64,000 bases of DNA, from assembly GCF_900104345.1 (NCBI RefSeq), contig NZ_FNJN01000003.1, forward strand, positions 496,001 to 560,000, in the 5' to 3' direction. The position numbers and the translations under genes are program-made. This document shows, in pieces, positions 44,147 through 52,992 of this stretch. The DNA is from Microbacterium testaceum StLB037 (GTDB taxonomy: Bacteria; Actinomycetota; Actinomycetes; Actinomycetales; Microbacteriaceae). Under the pieces are notes generated by a model, which had not been told where the DNA came from, searched no databases, and saw only the letters and a program-made list of their open reading frames with translations. Each line of letters opens with the position of its first letter. Positions within the stretch are counted from its first letter, which is position 1.

Positions 44147-45607
44147 TCAGGCCTCCGCCCCGGTCGAAACGGTCTCGGTGGGAACGGGGCCCAGATCGGC
44201 CGGGCTCGACAGCGTTCCGCGCACGGCCGTGGCCGCGGCGACCAGCGGCGAGACGAGGTGCGTGCGCCCGCCCTTGCCCTGGCGTCCTTCGAAGTTACGG
44301 TTCGAGGTCGACGCGCAGCGTTCCCCCGGGGCCAGCTGGTCGGGGTTCATGCCCAGGCACATCGAGCACCCCGCGAAGCGCCATTCGGCGCCGAAGTCGG
44401 TGAAGACCTTGTCGAGGCCCTCGGCCTCGGCTTCGAGGCGCACGCGCGCCGATCCCGGCACGACCATGACGCGGACGTTCTCGGCCTTGGTGCGTCCCTC
44501 GATGACCGAGGCGAAGGCGCGGAGGTCTTCGATGCGGCTGTTGGTGCAGGAACCCATGAACACGGCATCCACTGGGATGTCCTTCATCGGGGTGCCGGCC
44601 TGCAGGTCCATGTACTCGAGCGCCCGTTCGGCGGCGGCGCGCTCGTTGGGGTCGGCGATGTCGGCCGGGGTCGGAACGACGTCGCTGAGCGAGACGCCCT
44701 GGCCCGGGTTCGTGCCCCAGGTGACGAAGGGTTCGAGCTCGGCGGCGTCGAGGAACACCTCGGCGTCGTAGACCGCGCCCTCGTCGCTCGGCAGCGTGCG
44801 CCAGTAGGCGACCGCGTCGTCCCAGTCCTGGCCCTGCGGGGCGTGGGGCTTGTCCTTGACGTAGGCGAAGGTCGTCTCGTCGGGGGCGATCATGCCCGCG
44901 CGGGCGCCGGCCTCGATCGACATGTTGCACATCGTCATGCGCCCCTCCATCGAGAGGGAGCGGATCGCGCTGCCGCGGAACTCGAGCACGTAGCCCTGGC
45001 CGCCGTTGGCGCCGATCTTGGCGATGATCGCGAGGATGATGTCCTTCGCGGTGACGCCGGGCTTCAGCTCGCCCTCCACGGTGATGGCCATCGTCTTGAA
45101 GGGCTTGAGCGGCAGGGTCTGGGTGGCGAGCACGTGCTCGACCTCGCTGGTGCCGATGCCGAACGCCATCGCGCCGAACGCGCCGTGGGTCGAGGTGTGC
45201 GAGTCGCCGCACACGACGGTGATGCCCGGCATGGTGAGGCCGAGCTGCGGGCCGACCACGTGGACGATGCCCTGCTCCTTGTCGCCCAGCGAGTGGATGC
45301 GCACGCCGAACTCGTCGGCGTTGCGGCGCAGCGTCTCGATCTGCGTGCGGCTGGTGAGGTCCGCGATCGGCTTGTCGATGTCGAGGGTCGGGGTGTTGTG
45401 GTCTTCGGTCGCGATCGTCAGGTCGAGCCGGCGCACGGGGCGACCCTCGGCGCGCAGGCCGTCGAAGGCCTGAGGGCTCGTCACCTCGTGCACGAGGTGG
45501 AGGTCGATGTAGATGAGGTCGGGCTGACCGTTCTCGCCCTTAACCACGAGGTGGTCGTCCCAGACCTTCTCGGCCAGGGTGCGAGGGTTCTCGGGAATCG
45601 TGCTCAT
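44147..45607 (-). CDS. leuC: 3-isopropylmalate dehydratase large subunit
   Basis: LeuC carries the 4Fe-4S cluster of isopropylmalate isomerase. Cluster ligands are C354 (GSCTNSR), C414 and C417 (GCSMCLG) in the 486-residue protein; the [15 protein letters not shown] block is also present. The ATG is preceded by GAGGAG. The 110 bases before it hold a short Leu-containing leader peptide and alternative hairpins, suggesting attenuation by leucine supply. The gene diverges from metY across 259 bp. Confidence 0.97.
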   Translation of the reverse strand: MSTIPENPRTLAEKVWDDHLVVKGENGQPDLIYIDLHLVHEVTSPQAFDGLRAEGRPVRRLDLTIATEDHNTPTLDIDKPIADLTSRTQIETLRRNADEFGVRIHSLGDKEQGIVHVVGPQLGLTMPGITVVCGDSHTSTHGAFGAMAFGIGTSEVEHVLATQTLPLKPFKTMAITVEGELKPGVTAKDIILAIIAKIGANGGQGYVLEFRGSAIRSLSMEGRMTMCNMSIEAGARAGMIAPDETTFAYVKDKPHAPQGQDWDDAVAYWRTLPSDEGAVYDAEVFLDAAELEPFVTWGTNPGQGVSLSDVVPTPADIADPNERAAAERALEYMDLQAGTPMKDIPVDAVFMGSCTNSRIEDLRAFASVIEGRTKAENVRVMVVPGSARVRLEAEAEGLDKVFTDFGAEWRFAGCSMCLGMNPDQLAPGERCASTSNRNFEGRQGKGGRTHLVSPLVAAATAVRGTLSSPADLGPVPTETVSTGAEA

Positions 45608-45640
45608 GTTTGCGTTTCTCCTCGGAAGGGGGTGTGAGGC

Positions 45641-45690
45641 CCGCGACGAACTCCGCGACGAGAGAGGCCTAGAACAAGGTCTCGTCGCGG
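45641..45690 (-). promoter_or_regulatory. candidate leucine attenuator before leuCD
   Basis: On the minus strand an 11-base element inside the leader peptide (45680-45690) pairs perfectly with 45653-45663, or alternatively with a 9-base copy at 45641-45649. In addition the leader's CTCCTC Leu codons are complementary to the leuC ribosome binding site GAGGAG. A ribosome stalled at those codons would change which pairs form. This is read directly from base complementarity; that it regulates is inference. Confidence 0.5.
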
Positions 45691-45719
45691 CCGCTAAGGA
45701 GGAGGCGAGCGATCCGCAC
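45669..45719 (-). CDS. 16-residue leucine leader peptide before leuC
   Basis: A GTG-started frame of 16 codons, product [16 protein letters not shown]. Four of 16 residues are Leu, coded CTC CTC CTT and TTG; CTT and TTG are rare in this genome. A TATCGT hexamer at 45726-45731 would start transcription at or next to the GTG, so the mRNA would be leaderless. The stop is 62 bases before the leuC ATG. Leader peptides for leu, ilv, trp and his genes are known in actinobacteria; this one at leuCD is inferred. Confidence 0.55.
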   Translation of the reverse strand: MRIARLLLSGRDETLF

Positions 45720-45866
45720 GTCGTCACGATACCACCGGCGTCCGACACCCCCGCCGCCGGGGACGGGTGGCGGATGCCGCGTCGGCGGCGTCACAGAGCG
45801 ACGCACGTTTCGCCGCCCGGAGCCCGCGCGTGCGAATCTGGGCCGACCCGAAGGAAGGAGTGCGCC

Positions 45867-47177
45867 ATGGCCGCAGGCGCCGACACCGGTTTCTCCACTC
45901 GCCAGGTCCACGCAGGAGCGGCGACCGCGCAGGCGAGCCCGCGCGCGACCCCGATCTACCTCACGGCGGGCTTCACGTTCAGCGACCTCGACGAGTCGGC
46001 CGCGCACTTCGGCGAGGGCACGGGCTTCGGCTACAGCCGCACCGGCAACCCCACAGTGCACGCGGTCGAAGAGCGTCTCGCCTCGCTCGAGGGCGGCGAC
46101 CAGGCCGTGCTCGTCTCGAGCGGTCAGGCGGCCGTCACCGTCGCGCTGCTCGCCCTCGCCGGAGCCGGCGACCACGTCGTCGTGTCGGAGCACATCTACG
46201 AGGGCACGCGCGGCCTCCTGCTCGACAACCTCGCGCGCCTCGGCGTCGAAACGACCTTCGTCGACACCGACGACCTCGACGCCTGGCGCGCCGCGATCAC
46301 GCCCCGCACGCGGGCCCTCTTCGCCGAGACGCTCTCGAACGCCCGCAACGACGTGCTCGACGTGGCCGCGGTGGCGGCCATCGGCGCCGAGCAGGGCATC
46401 CCGCTCGTCGTCGACAGCACGTTCACCACTCCGTACCTGCTTCGCCCGATCGAGCACGGGGCCGCCGTCGTCGTGCACTCGGCGAGCAAGTTCCTGGCGG
46501 GTCAGGGTGCCGTGCTCGGCGGTGTCATCGTCGACGACGGTCGATTCGACGCCGCGGCATCCGGTCACCGCTTTGCCCACCTCGTGCAGACCGACCGTCT
46601 GGGCGGGGCGAGCTACGCCGAGAAGTACGGCGCCCGCGCGCGCGGGCAGTACATCCGCGAGAGCGTGGCGCCGCGGTTCGGCCCCTCGCCCTCGCCGCTG
46701 AACGCCTTCCTGATCGGCCAGGGCATCGAGACCCTGAGCCTGCGCGTCGAGCGGCAGTCGCAGAACGCCCTCGCCGTCGCCCGCTGGCTCGAACAGCGCC
46801 CCGAGGTCGAGCGCGTCGACTACATCGGTCTCGACTCGCACCCCCACCACGGTCTCGGTGAGCGCTACCTGACGCGCGGCTTCGGGTCGGTCTTCACCGT
46901 CACCCTGCGCGGCGGTCTCGAGGCGGCGCGCCACGTCGTGCAGTCGGTCGAGGTCATCACGCACATGACCCACCTCGGCGACGTGCGCTCGCTCGTGCTG
47001 CACCCGCAGAGCACCTCGCACGCCGCCCGCACCGTCGCCGAGCGCGAGCGGGCGGGCGTTTTCCCCGGCACGATCCGCCTGTCGATCGGCATCGAAGACA
47101 TCGACGACCTGCTCGCCGACCTCGAACAGGCGCTCGTGCGCGTCCCCGTGCTCGAGCGCGAGACGGTCGTGCTGTGA
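45867..47177 (+). CDS. metY: O-acetylhomoserine aminocarboxypropyltransferase / sulfhydrylase
   Basis: MetY makes homocysteine from O-acetylhomoserine and sulfide with pyridoxal phosphate. The 436-residue Cys/Met-metabolism enzyme has FGYSRTGNPTVHAVEERLASLE, the PLP lysine K208 in SASKFLAGQGAVLGG, and RFGPSPSPLNAFLIGQGIETLSLR typical of the sulfhydrylase group. AGGAAGGAG precedes the ATG by six bases. Its stop overlaps the flavin monooxygenase start by four bases, so sulfur assimilation and an oxidative enzyme are coupled. metX is not in the window. Confidence 0.94.
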   Translation: MAAGADTGFSTRQVHAGAATAQASPRATPIYLTAGFTFSDLDESAAHFGEGTGFGYSRTGNPTVHAVEERLASLEGGDQAVLVSSGQAAVTVALLALAGAGDHVVVSEHIYEGTRGLLLDNLARLGVETTFVDTDDLDAWRAAITPRTRALFAETLSNARNDVLDVAAVAAIGAEQGIPLVVDSTFTTPYLLRPIEHGAAVVVHSASKFLAGQGAVLGGVIVDDGRFDAAASGHRFAHLVQTDRLGGASYAEKYGARARGQYIRESVAPRFGPSPSPLNAFLIGQGIETLSLRVERQSQNALAVARWLEQRPEVERVDYIGLDSHPHHGLGERYLTRGFGSVFTVTLRGGLEAARHVVQSVEVITHMTHLGDVRSLVLHPQSTSHAARTVAERERAGVFPGTIRLSIGIEDIDDLLADLEQALVRVPVLERETVVL

Positions 47178-48487
47178 GCCGGCTGCAGCACTTCGGCTGG
47201 TTCCTCGCGCGCGGCTTCGGCCCCCACGGGTGGGGCCACCCCTACCTGCGCTGGAACCACCGCTGGACCGAGCCCGGCCTCTACCAGGACTCCGCCCGCA
47301 CGCTCGAGCAGGCCGGCTTCGACCTGCTGATCATCGAAGACGCGCCCTCGCTGGGCAGCGCCGACACGATCGACCTGCGCGTGCGTCACGCCTTCGGCGG
47401 GCCCAAGCACGACCCGCTACTGCTCGCACCGTACCTGTTCGCGGCGACGCAGCATTTGGGCGTGGTGCCGACGGTCAACCCGGCCGCGTACCTGCCGTAC
47501 ACCGCCGCTCGACAGTTCGCGACGCTCCAGCACCTGAGCGGCCACCGTCTCGGCCTGAACGTCGTCACCGACACCGGCAGCGCGCGCCACTTCTCGACCG
47601 CGCCGCAGCTCGGGCACGATGCGGCCTACGACCGGGCGGAGGAGTGGCTCGACGGCATCCGGAAGCTCTGGAACAGCTGGGGCGAGGGCGCTCTCGTCGC
47701 CGATGAAGAGACGGGTGTCTATGCCGACGGCACGAAGCTCGAGGCGGTGCGGCACCGGGGAGAGCACTTCGGCTTCGACGGGCCGCTGAACGCGGTGCCC
47801 TTCACCGACGGCGAGCCCGCGATCGTGTCCCCCGGCGGATCCGGCCGCGGCCTGTCGTTCGCCGGGCACAACTCCGACGTGCAGCTCGCGCTCGCACCTC
47901 TCGACGAACAGAGCATCCGGGCCTACCGCGGCCGCATCCACGCGGCAGCCGAGGCCGCCGGGCGCACATCGGCAGACATCAAGATCCTCTTCGCGATCCA
48001 GCCCGTGCTCGTCTCGTCGCCGGAGGAAGCCGACCGCCTGGTCGCGGCATCCGCTCACCCCGATGACGAGGCGCTCGTCACCATCGCCCGCAAGCAGTCG
48101 AGCGATCTCGAGACCGACCTCACCGGTCTCGACCTCGACAAGCCGCTCGACCGGTCGATCTTCGGCGAGCACGTGTCGGAGGGCAGCATCAAGCGGCTCG
48201 TCGGAAAGCACGACGACGACGCTCCCCTGCGCACGATCCTCGCCGCGCACGCACGCTTGGGCCGCCTGAACGACGGCTCCGGCTTCGTGGGGACGGCCGA
48301 CGAGTTCGCCGACCGCATCGAAGAACTCGGCGAGTGGGGCAACGACGGCGTCCTGCTGTGGGGCGACCTGCACCCTGTCACCGTGCATCGCGTACTCGAT
48401 GACCTCGTGCCGATCCTGCGTCGGCGTGGCATCCTCCGCGAGGAGTACGTCGACGGCGGACTTCAGGCGAATCTGCGCGCGTTCTAG
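47174..48487 (+). CDS. LLM-class flavin-dependent monooxygenase (NtaA/SnaA/DszA group)
   Basis: A 437-residue bacterial-luciferase-like enzyme that uses FMNH2 from a separate reductase. FGWFLARGFGPHGWGHPY, LGVVPTVNPAAYLPYTAAR and GHRLGLNVVTDTGSARHF are group features; the family includes desulfurising enzymes for dibenzothiophene sulfone, alkanesulfonates and nitrilotriacetate. Coupling to metY through a GTGA overlap suggests that it frees sulfite or sulfide from an organosulfur compound, which is inferred. A hairpin follows the stop before convergent terC. Confidence 0.9.
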   Translation: MSRLQHFGWFLARGFGPHGWGHPYLRWNHRWTEPGLYQDSARTLEQAGFDLLIIEDAPSLGSADTIDLRVRHAFGGPKHDPLLLAPYLFAATQHLGVVPTVNPAAYLPYTAARQFATLQHLSGHRLGLNVVTDTGSARHFSTAPQLGHDAAYDRAEEWLDGIRKLWNSWGEGALVADEETGVYADGTKLEAVRHRGEHFGFDGPLNAVPFTDGEPAIVSPGGSGRGLSFAGHNSDVQLALAPLDEQSIRAYRGRIHAAAEAAGRTSADIKILFAIQPVLVSSPEEADRLVAASAHPDDEALVTIARKQSSDLETDLTGLDLDKPLDRSIFGEHVSEGSIKRLVGKHDDDAPLRTILAAHARLGRLNDGSGFVGTADEFADRIEELGEWGNDGVLLWGDLHPVTVHRVLDDLVPILRRRGILREEYVDGGLQANLRAF

Positions 48488-48541
48488 ATTCCGGATGCCG
48501 TGGCCTCAGGTGGCTGAGCCCGGCGGGGGTTGCGGGGGCCC

Positions 48542-48582
48542 GGACCCTTCGACAGGCTGCGGGTCGTCGACGCGCAGGGTCC
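48542..48582. repeat. REP-like hairpin between the monooxygenase and terC
   Basis: GGACCCT and AGGGTCC enclose CCTTCGACAGGCTG and a further inner GTCGTCGAC. This GACCCTTCGACAGGCT type resembles short intergenic repeats that I know from Micrococcales genomes. It may also stop the two convergent transcripts. One copy is seen in the window. Confidence 0.5.
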
Positions 48583-48590
48583 TCGTCGGC

Positions 48591-49658
48591 TCAGTCGCCC
48601 TTCGGCTGCTCGACCGTGCGGGGCGTCCCCTTCTCGTTGGCGACGTCGGCCGCGGCATCCCGAGGGCCGTCGACGGACGCAGGCTCGCGGCGGGCGGCGA
48701 TGAGGCTGGCGATCGTCGCGACCGCCATCGACACCACGATCACCGCGAGAGAGACCCACGTCGAGATCTCGGGCGCCCACTCTATGGGCTCACCGTCGTT
48801 GATGAACGAGAGCTCATTGACGTGCATCGCGTGCAGGATCAGCTTCACACCGATGAACGCGAGGATGAACGCGATGCCGTAGTGCAGGAACTTCAGGCGG
48901 TCGAGCAGGTCGCCGAGCAGGAAGTACAGCTGGCGCAGACCCATCAGCGCGAAGAGGTTGGCCGTGAAGACGATGAACGGGCTCTGCGTGATGCCGAAGA
49001 TCGCCGGGATCGAGTCGATCGCGAACAGCAGGTCGGTCACGCCGATCGCGACGAACACGATGATCATCGGGGTGAAGAGCTTCTTGCCCTTGACGCGCGT
49101 GATGACCTTCTTGCCGTCGTACGAGTCGCTCATCGGCAGCACGCGACGCAGCGTCCGCACGATGAGGTTCTCTTTCTGCGAGTCGTCGTCGTGGTCGTCG
49201 CCCGGGAACGCCTGGCGGATCGCCGTGTAGACCAGGAACGCACCGAACAGGTAGAAGATCGGGCTGAAGTTCTCGATGATCGTCGCGCCGACCAGGATGA
49301 AGGCGCCGCGCAGGATGAGCGCGATGATGATTCCCACCATCAGCACCTCCTGCTGGTACCGACGCGGCACCGCGAACTGCCCCATGATCAGCACGAACAC
49401 GAAGAGGTTGTCGATCGAGAGGCTGTACTCGGTCAGCCAGCCCGCCACGAACTGTCCCGCGACTTCTCCCCCGGCGACGATCCAGAGGACGCCGGCGAAG
49501 ATGAGCGCGAGGGTCACGTAGAACACGACCCAGAGCGTCGACTCTTTCGCCGCCGGGATGTGCGGGCGTTTGAGGATGATCAGCAGGTCGGCGACCAGGA
49601 TCAGCACGAGCACGACGAGCGTGATCGTCTGGAAGAGGGGGTCGAGCTGCAGCTCCAT
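48591..49658 (-). CDS. TerC family integral membrane protein (Alx-like)
   Basis: A 355-residue protein with about nine membrane spans. TerC/Alx proteins export manganese and are linked to tellurite resistance and to loading metal on exported proteins. The acidic metal-site motifs are visible: LTEYSLSIDNLFVFVLIM and VTDLLFAIDSIPAIFGITQ. A charged loop (DDHDDDSQKEN) lies in the middle. The ATG at 49658 has AAAGG at six bases; other starts up to 69 bases upstream exist. No yybP-type riboswitch was recognised in the leader. It diverges from a sigma factor gene. Confidence 0.9.
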   Translation of the reverse strand: MELQLDPLFQTITLVVLVLILVADLLIILKRPHIPAAKESTLWVVFYVTLALIFAGVLWIVAGGEVAGQFVAGWLTEYSLSIDNLFVFVLIMGQFAVPRRYQQEVLMVGIIIALILRGAFILVGATIIENFSPIFYLFGAFLVYTAIRQAFPGDDHDDDSQKENLIVRTLRRVLPMSDSYDGKKVITRVKGKKLFTPMIIVFVAIGVTDLLFAIDSIPAIFGITQSPFIVFTANLFALMGLRQLYFLLGDLLDRLKFLHYGIAFILAFIGVKLILHAMHVNELSFINDGEPIEWAPEISTWVSLAVIVVSMAVATIASLIAARREPASVDGPRDAAADVANEKGTPRTVEQPKGD

Positions 49659-49833
49659 CGCGGGGCCTTTCATCGGGGAAACGCTCGAGTTTATCCGCTC
49701 GCTCCCGCCGGGCACGGGGTTGTGCACCTAGTGCTCATAACGTGCGTACATCCGTGAGACGATCCGCGCGGGCCGGACACCTCTGAGTGAGAGAGTGCTT
49801 CCCGGGGCTCACCCGGAGAGCGGAACGGATGCC

Positions 49834-50388
49834 ATGACCCACGGAGTCATCGACGACAGGGCCCTCGTGGCGCGCGCCGCCGGCGGGTCGGAGGTCGCGT
49901 ATCGCGAGCTGTATCGGGCGTACGCGCGACCCGTGTACTGGATCGCTTTCGGTCTGGTCGGCGAGCCCGCGGACGCCGAGGACGTGGTGCAGGAGACGTT
50001 CGTGGTCGCTTGGCGGAAGATTCCGTCGCTGCGGCTCGAGGGCGAGTCCCTGTTGCCCTGGCTCGCGACCGTCTGCCGGTTGCAGGCGCAGAACCGACTG
50101 AGGGCGCGTCGTCGCCATGGATCGCACGCGGCGCTCGACGACGAGATCCCCTCGGCCGTCGACGTCGAGGCTCAGGTCGTGCAGGCGCAGACCGTGGCCG
50201 CGATGCTGGCCGCCGTCGATCGGCTCAGCGACCTCGACCGCGAGATCTTCCGCCTGTGCGCCGCCGAGGGCTACGGGTACGAAGCCGCCGCCGCCTCGCT
50301 GGGCGTGTCGCACGGGACCGTTCGCAACCGCCTCTCCCGCATCCGCTCCCGGGTGCGCGCCACCGCGATGGAGACGGAGACCCCATGA
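49834..50388 (+). CDS. ECF-type RNA polymerase sigma factor
   Basis: A 184-residue sigma-70 family factor. Region 2 is at about 20-90 (YRELYRAYARPVYWIAFGLV, DAEDVVQETFVVAWRKIPSL) and region 4 at about 120-175 (LSDLDREIFRLCAAEGYGYE, ASLGVSHGTVRNRLSRIRSR). Its end overlaps the DUF4349 gene start as ATGA, so the pair looks like sigma and membrane partner. The DUF4349 protein has a short cytoplasmic part that could bind this factor. The signal sensed is unknown. Confidence 0.9.
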   Translation: MTHGVIDDRALVARAAGGSEVAYRELYRAYARPVYWIAFGLVGEPADAEDVVQETFVVAWRKIPSLRLEGESLLPWLATVCRLQAQNRLRARRRHGSHAALDDEIPSAVDVEAQVVQAQTVAAMLAAVDRLSDLDREIFRLCAAEGYGYEAAAASLGVSHGTVRNRLSRIRSRVRATAMETETP

Positions 50389-51461
50389 CCACGCCCACTC
50401 TTCCCCCTCTCCCCGCCGACCGGATGGATGCCATCGAAGCCGCCGTCTTCGGCCGGATCGCCGACGAGCGCGAGCGCACGCGCCGCCGTCGTCGCGGGAT
50501 CTGGACGGGCGCCGGAGCCGCGGCCGCCGTGGTCGTGGTCGCCGCATTCGTCGGCCCGTCGCTGACCGCCACCTCGGGGTCCAGCGGATCGAGCACCGTC
50601 GCCGGGGCCGAGAGCCAGGGGCTCACGGACCAGTACTCGAGCGGATCCGCCCTAAACCCACCCGTCGCGCCGATCGCCCCGGGCGAGCAGGCCGCGGGGT
50701 CGTCCTCGTCGTCCGGGGCCGCCGCGGGAGACGCGGCGGCGCGCGACGCGGCGAGCCGCGACATCGTCGCCACCGGCTCCAGCACGGTCGAAGTGGACGA
50801 CATCGCCGCGGCGATCGACGCGATCGGCTCCGCCGCGACCGGGGCGGGCGGATACGTCGAGTCGTCGCAGCTGGGCGGTGCGATCGGCGCGGTGCCGTAT
50901 GAGGGCTCGGCGACCGGGCCCGCAGCATCCTCGGGCTGGATCACCGTGCGCGTCCCCGCCGCCGCCCTCGCGAGCACGATGGACGGACTGCGCCAGGTCG
51001 GAGTGATCACGGCCACGACCGTCAACCGCTCCGACGTCACCGAGCAGACGGTCGACCTGCGCGCGCGCGTCGCGGCCGGCGAGGCTTCGGTGGCGCGACT
51101 GACGGAGCTGATGGCGAAGGCGGGCTCGGTGTCCGACCTGATCACGGCGGAATCCGCCCTGGCCGAGCGACAGGCGCAACTGGACTCCGACCGTCAGGTG
51201 CTGCAGTCGGTCGAGACACAGGTCGCGATGTCGTCGCTCAGCGTGCAGCTCGTCGAACGCTCCCCCGCCGTCGCCGCCGACCCCGCCGGTTTCGGCGACG
51301 GGCTCGGCGCCGGCTGGAACGGTCTGGTGGCCACGCTCAACGGCATCGTGATCGGCCTCGGCTTCTTGCTGCCCTGGATCGCGGTCGCGGCAGTGGTCCT
51401 CGCGGTGACGTGGGGCGTGCGCCGGGCGCTGCGGCGCCGTCGCGAGGCGCGCGAAGGCTGA
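50385..51461 (+). CDS. DUF4349 membrane protein, probable sigma partner
   Basis: A 358-residue protein with a cytoplasmic start of about 36 residues ending in RERTRRRRRG, a membrane span at about 38-60, an extracytoplasmic Ser/Gly/Ala linker, a DUF4349 domain (about 125-290, with coiled coil around SVARLTELMAKAGSVSDLIT) and a second span at about 320-345 with a basic tail. DUF4349 proteins are thought to respond to envelope state. Coupling to the sigma factor suggests an anti-sigma role, though no classic zinc anti-sigma motif is present. Confidence 0.82.
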   Translation: MTTPTLPPLPADRMDAIEAAVFGRIADERERTRRRRRGIWTGAGAAAAVVVVAAFVGPSLTATSGSSGSSTVAGAESQGLTDQYSSGSALNPPVAPIAPGEQAAGSSSSSGAAAGDAAARDAASRDIVATGSSTVEVDDIAAAIDAIGSAATGAGGYVESSQLGGAIGAVPYEGSATGPAASSGWITVRVPAAALASTMDGLRQVGVITATTVNRSDVTEQTVDLRARVAAGEASVARLTELMAKAGSVSDLITAESALAERQAQLDSDRQVLQSVETQVAMSSLSVQLVERSPAVAADPAGFGDGLGAGWNGLVATLNGIVIGLGFLLPWIAVAAVVLAVTWGVRRALRRRREAREG

Positions 51462-51506
51462 GCTGCAACGCTCAGCAGCCTCGGACCGACGGAAGGAGCC
51501 GGGGAT

Positions 51507-51532
51507 CGGATGCCGGATCGTCTCGGCATCCG
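51507..51532 (+). terminator. hairpin after the DUF4349 gene
   Basis: CGGATGCCG and its complement CGGCATCCG are 9-bp arms around an 8-nt loop, 45 bases past the stop. A smaller hairpin GCTGAGC/GCTCAGC at 51457-51476 overlaps the stop codon. The arms of the larger one contain the recurring GGATGCC heptamer. Confidence 0.65.
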
Positions 51533-51582
51533 AGTCCACTCGAGCGTTCGCGAGCTCCTTCTCCCCGGCCGCACCCACCACA

Positions 51583-51623
51583 ACGACGAAGAGCTCCGAC
51601 CATTCGGTCGAAGCTCTTCGTCG
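51583..51623 (-). terminator. terminator of tRNA-Glu
   Basis: A nearly perfect 18-bp inverted repeat (ACGACGAAGAGCT...AGCTCTTCGTCGT with one mismatch) around a short ATTC loop lies directly after the tRNA on the minus strand. Confidence 0.8.
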
Positions 51624-51626
51624 TGT

Positions 51627-51702
51627 TGGTGACCCCAGCGGGATTCGAACCCGCGTTACCGCCGTGAGAGGGCGGCGTACTAGGCCGCTATACGATGGGG
51701 CC
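51627..51702 (-). tRNA. tRNA-Glu (CTC)
   Basis: The minus strand folds as a cloverleaf: acceptor GGCCCCA with TGGGGTC (one G-U pair), anticodon stem CCGCC/GGCGG around CTCTCAC with anticodon CTC, and T arm GCGGG-TTCGAAT-CCCGC. Discriminator A and CCA are coded. It reads GAG, the main Glu codon in this GC-rich genome. Confidence 0.96.
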
Positions 51703-51888
51703 GCGTCGCAACCGTTCAAGTATGCATCACGATTGACGCGCACGCAAAATCGAGGCCGAGCCGTCGAAATCCCGGGCGTGTCCGGCCACGGTACCGCGAG
51801 TTGGGCGCTCAGGGAAGAGCCGTTAGACGCTGTTCACCCTTCGCGCCAGCGCTTGCCTCTCTCCCGCCGTCGGGAGTTGACTCGGAAC

Positions 51889-52527
51889 ATGCGCCTCACG
51901 AAGCACGAACACGCCGCCCTGGTCCTCGTCGAATCCGGTCACTCGCTCGTGATCGATCCGGGCAGCTTCACCTCGCCGCTGGACGACCTCACGAACCTCG
52001 CGGGGGTCGTGATCACGCATGAGCACGCGGATCACTGGACGCCAGAGCACCTCACACGCCTGCAGAAGGCGCACCCGGGCGTGCCGATCTACGGACCCGA
52101 GGGCGTGAGCGAGGCCGCCGCGGGCTTCGAGGTCACCGTGGTACACCCGGGCGACACTCTCGACCTCGGCCCCTTCCACCTCGAGTTCTTCGGCGGGAAG
52201 CACGCGGTCATCCACTCCTCCATTCCGGTGGTCGACAACGTCGGCGTCCTCGTGAACGACGCGGTGTATTACCCGGGCGACTCCTACGCGGTGCCCAAGC
52301 ACAAGAAGATCGCCCTGCTCGCGGCACCGGTCGGCGCCCCCTGGCTGAAGATCGGCGAGGTCATCGACTACGTCCTCGACGTCAAGCCCGAGCGCGTCTT
52401 CGCCACGCACGACATGACCCTGTCGGTCGCCGGCAAGCAGATGGGCGACGCGCGCCTCACCTGGGCCGTCGAGCAGAACGGCGGCTCGTTCGTCGACCTC
52501 AAGCCGGGCGACTCGGTCGAGGTGTGA
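51889..52527 (+). CDS. MBL-fold metallo-hydrolase
   Basis: A 212-residue metallo-beta-lactamase-fold enzyme of the UlaG-like group. Metal ligands are H44, H46, D48 and H49 (THEHADHW), the later His in GGKHAVIH, Asp in YYPGDSY and His in ATHD. The protein begins RLTKHEHAALVLVESGHSLV with no export signal. Substrates of this group range from lactones to phosphodiesters, and none can be inferred. The ATG is 187 bases past tRNA-Glu on the opposite strand; a longer reading through the tRNA is rejected. Confidence 0.88.
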   Translation: MRLTKHEHAALVLVESGHSLVIDPGSFTSPLDDLTNLAGVVITHEHADHWTPEHLTRLQKAHPGVPIYGPEGVSEAAAGFEVTVVHPGDTLDLGPFHLEFFGGKHAVIHSSIPVVDNVGVLVNDAVYYPGDSYAVPKHKKIALLAAPVGAPWLKIGEVIDYVLDVKPERVFATHDMTLSVAGKQMGDARLTWAVEQNGGSFVDLKPGDSVEV

Positions 52528-52634
52528 CGACCGCAGCGTGCCCCATCCCCTGAGAATGCGGCGAGCGTGCGAGCGGAGACCCGAGAGATCAGCATCGGTT
52601 GTCGAGTTCTCAGGAGTTCCGCACCCCCTGACGC

Positions 52635-52680
52635 CAAAAACACCGGATGCCACGAGCCCTGGGGCCGTGGCATCCGGTGT
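52635..52680 (-). terminator. intrinsic terminator of ptsH
   Basis: ACACCGGATGCCACG (52640-52654) and its exact complement (52666-52680) form a 15-bp stem with an 11-nt loop. On the minus strand the stem is followed by TTTTT, giving a complete Rho-independent terminator just after ptsH. Confidence 0.9.
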
Positions 52681-52695
52681 TCTGGGAAGAGGCGC

Positions 52696-52965
52696 TTACT
52701 GCGCGTCGAGATCGGTCTCGAGAAGGGCGACGAGCTCGTCGAGCGCCTGCTCGGCACCCTCACCCTCGGCCTTCAGCGTCACGACGGTGCCGTGACCGGC
52801 GCCGAGGCCCATGAGCGACAGGATGCTGCCGGCGTTGAGGTCGGCACCGCCCTCGGCGGCGATCGTGACGGGGATCTTCTTCTCCTGCACGGCCTGCACG
52901 AAGAGCTTCGCGGGGCGGGCGTGGAGGCCCGAGGCACTCGCGATGGTGGCCTGACGTTCTGCCAT
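52696..52965 (-). CDS. ptsH: PTS phosphocarrier protein HPr
   Basis: HPr passes phosphate from enzyme I to the fructose enzyme IIA coded just upstream. The 89-residue protein has the phosphorylated H15 in GLHARPA and an AGSILSLMGLGA segment with the regulatory Ser region. It is 27 bp past fruA and ends with a strong terminator, so it closes the fruR-fruK-fruA-ptsH operon. Enzyme I is not in the window. This is the common actinobacterial arrangement. Confidence 0.95.
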   Translation of the reverse strand: MAERQATIASASGLHARPAKLFVQAVQEKKIPVTIAAEGGADLNAGSILSLMGLGAGHGTVVTLKAEGEGAEQALDELVALLETDLDAQ

Positions 52966-52992
52966 GGTGAATCCTTCCGATTCGACGGGGTG

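Noticed and set aside
49659..49833. Manganese riboswitch upstream of terC
   Set aside because: The yybP-ykoY core motifs were not found in the 175 bp between terC and the sigma factor gene.
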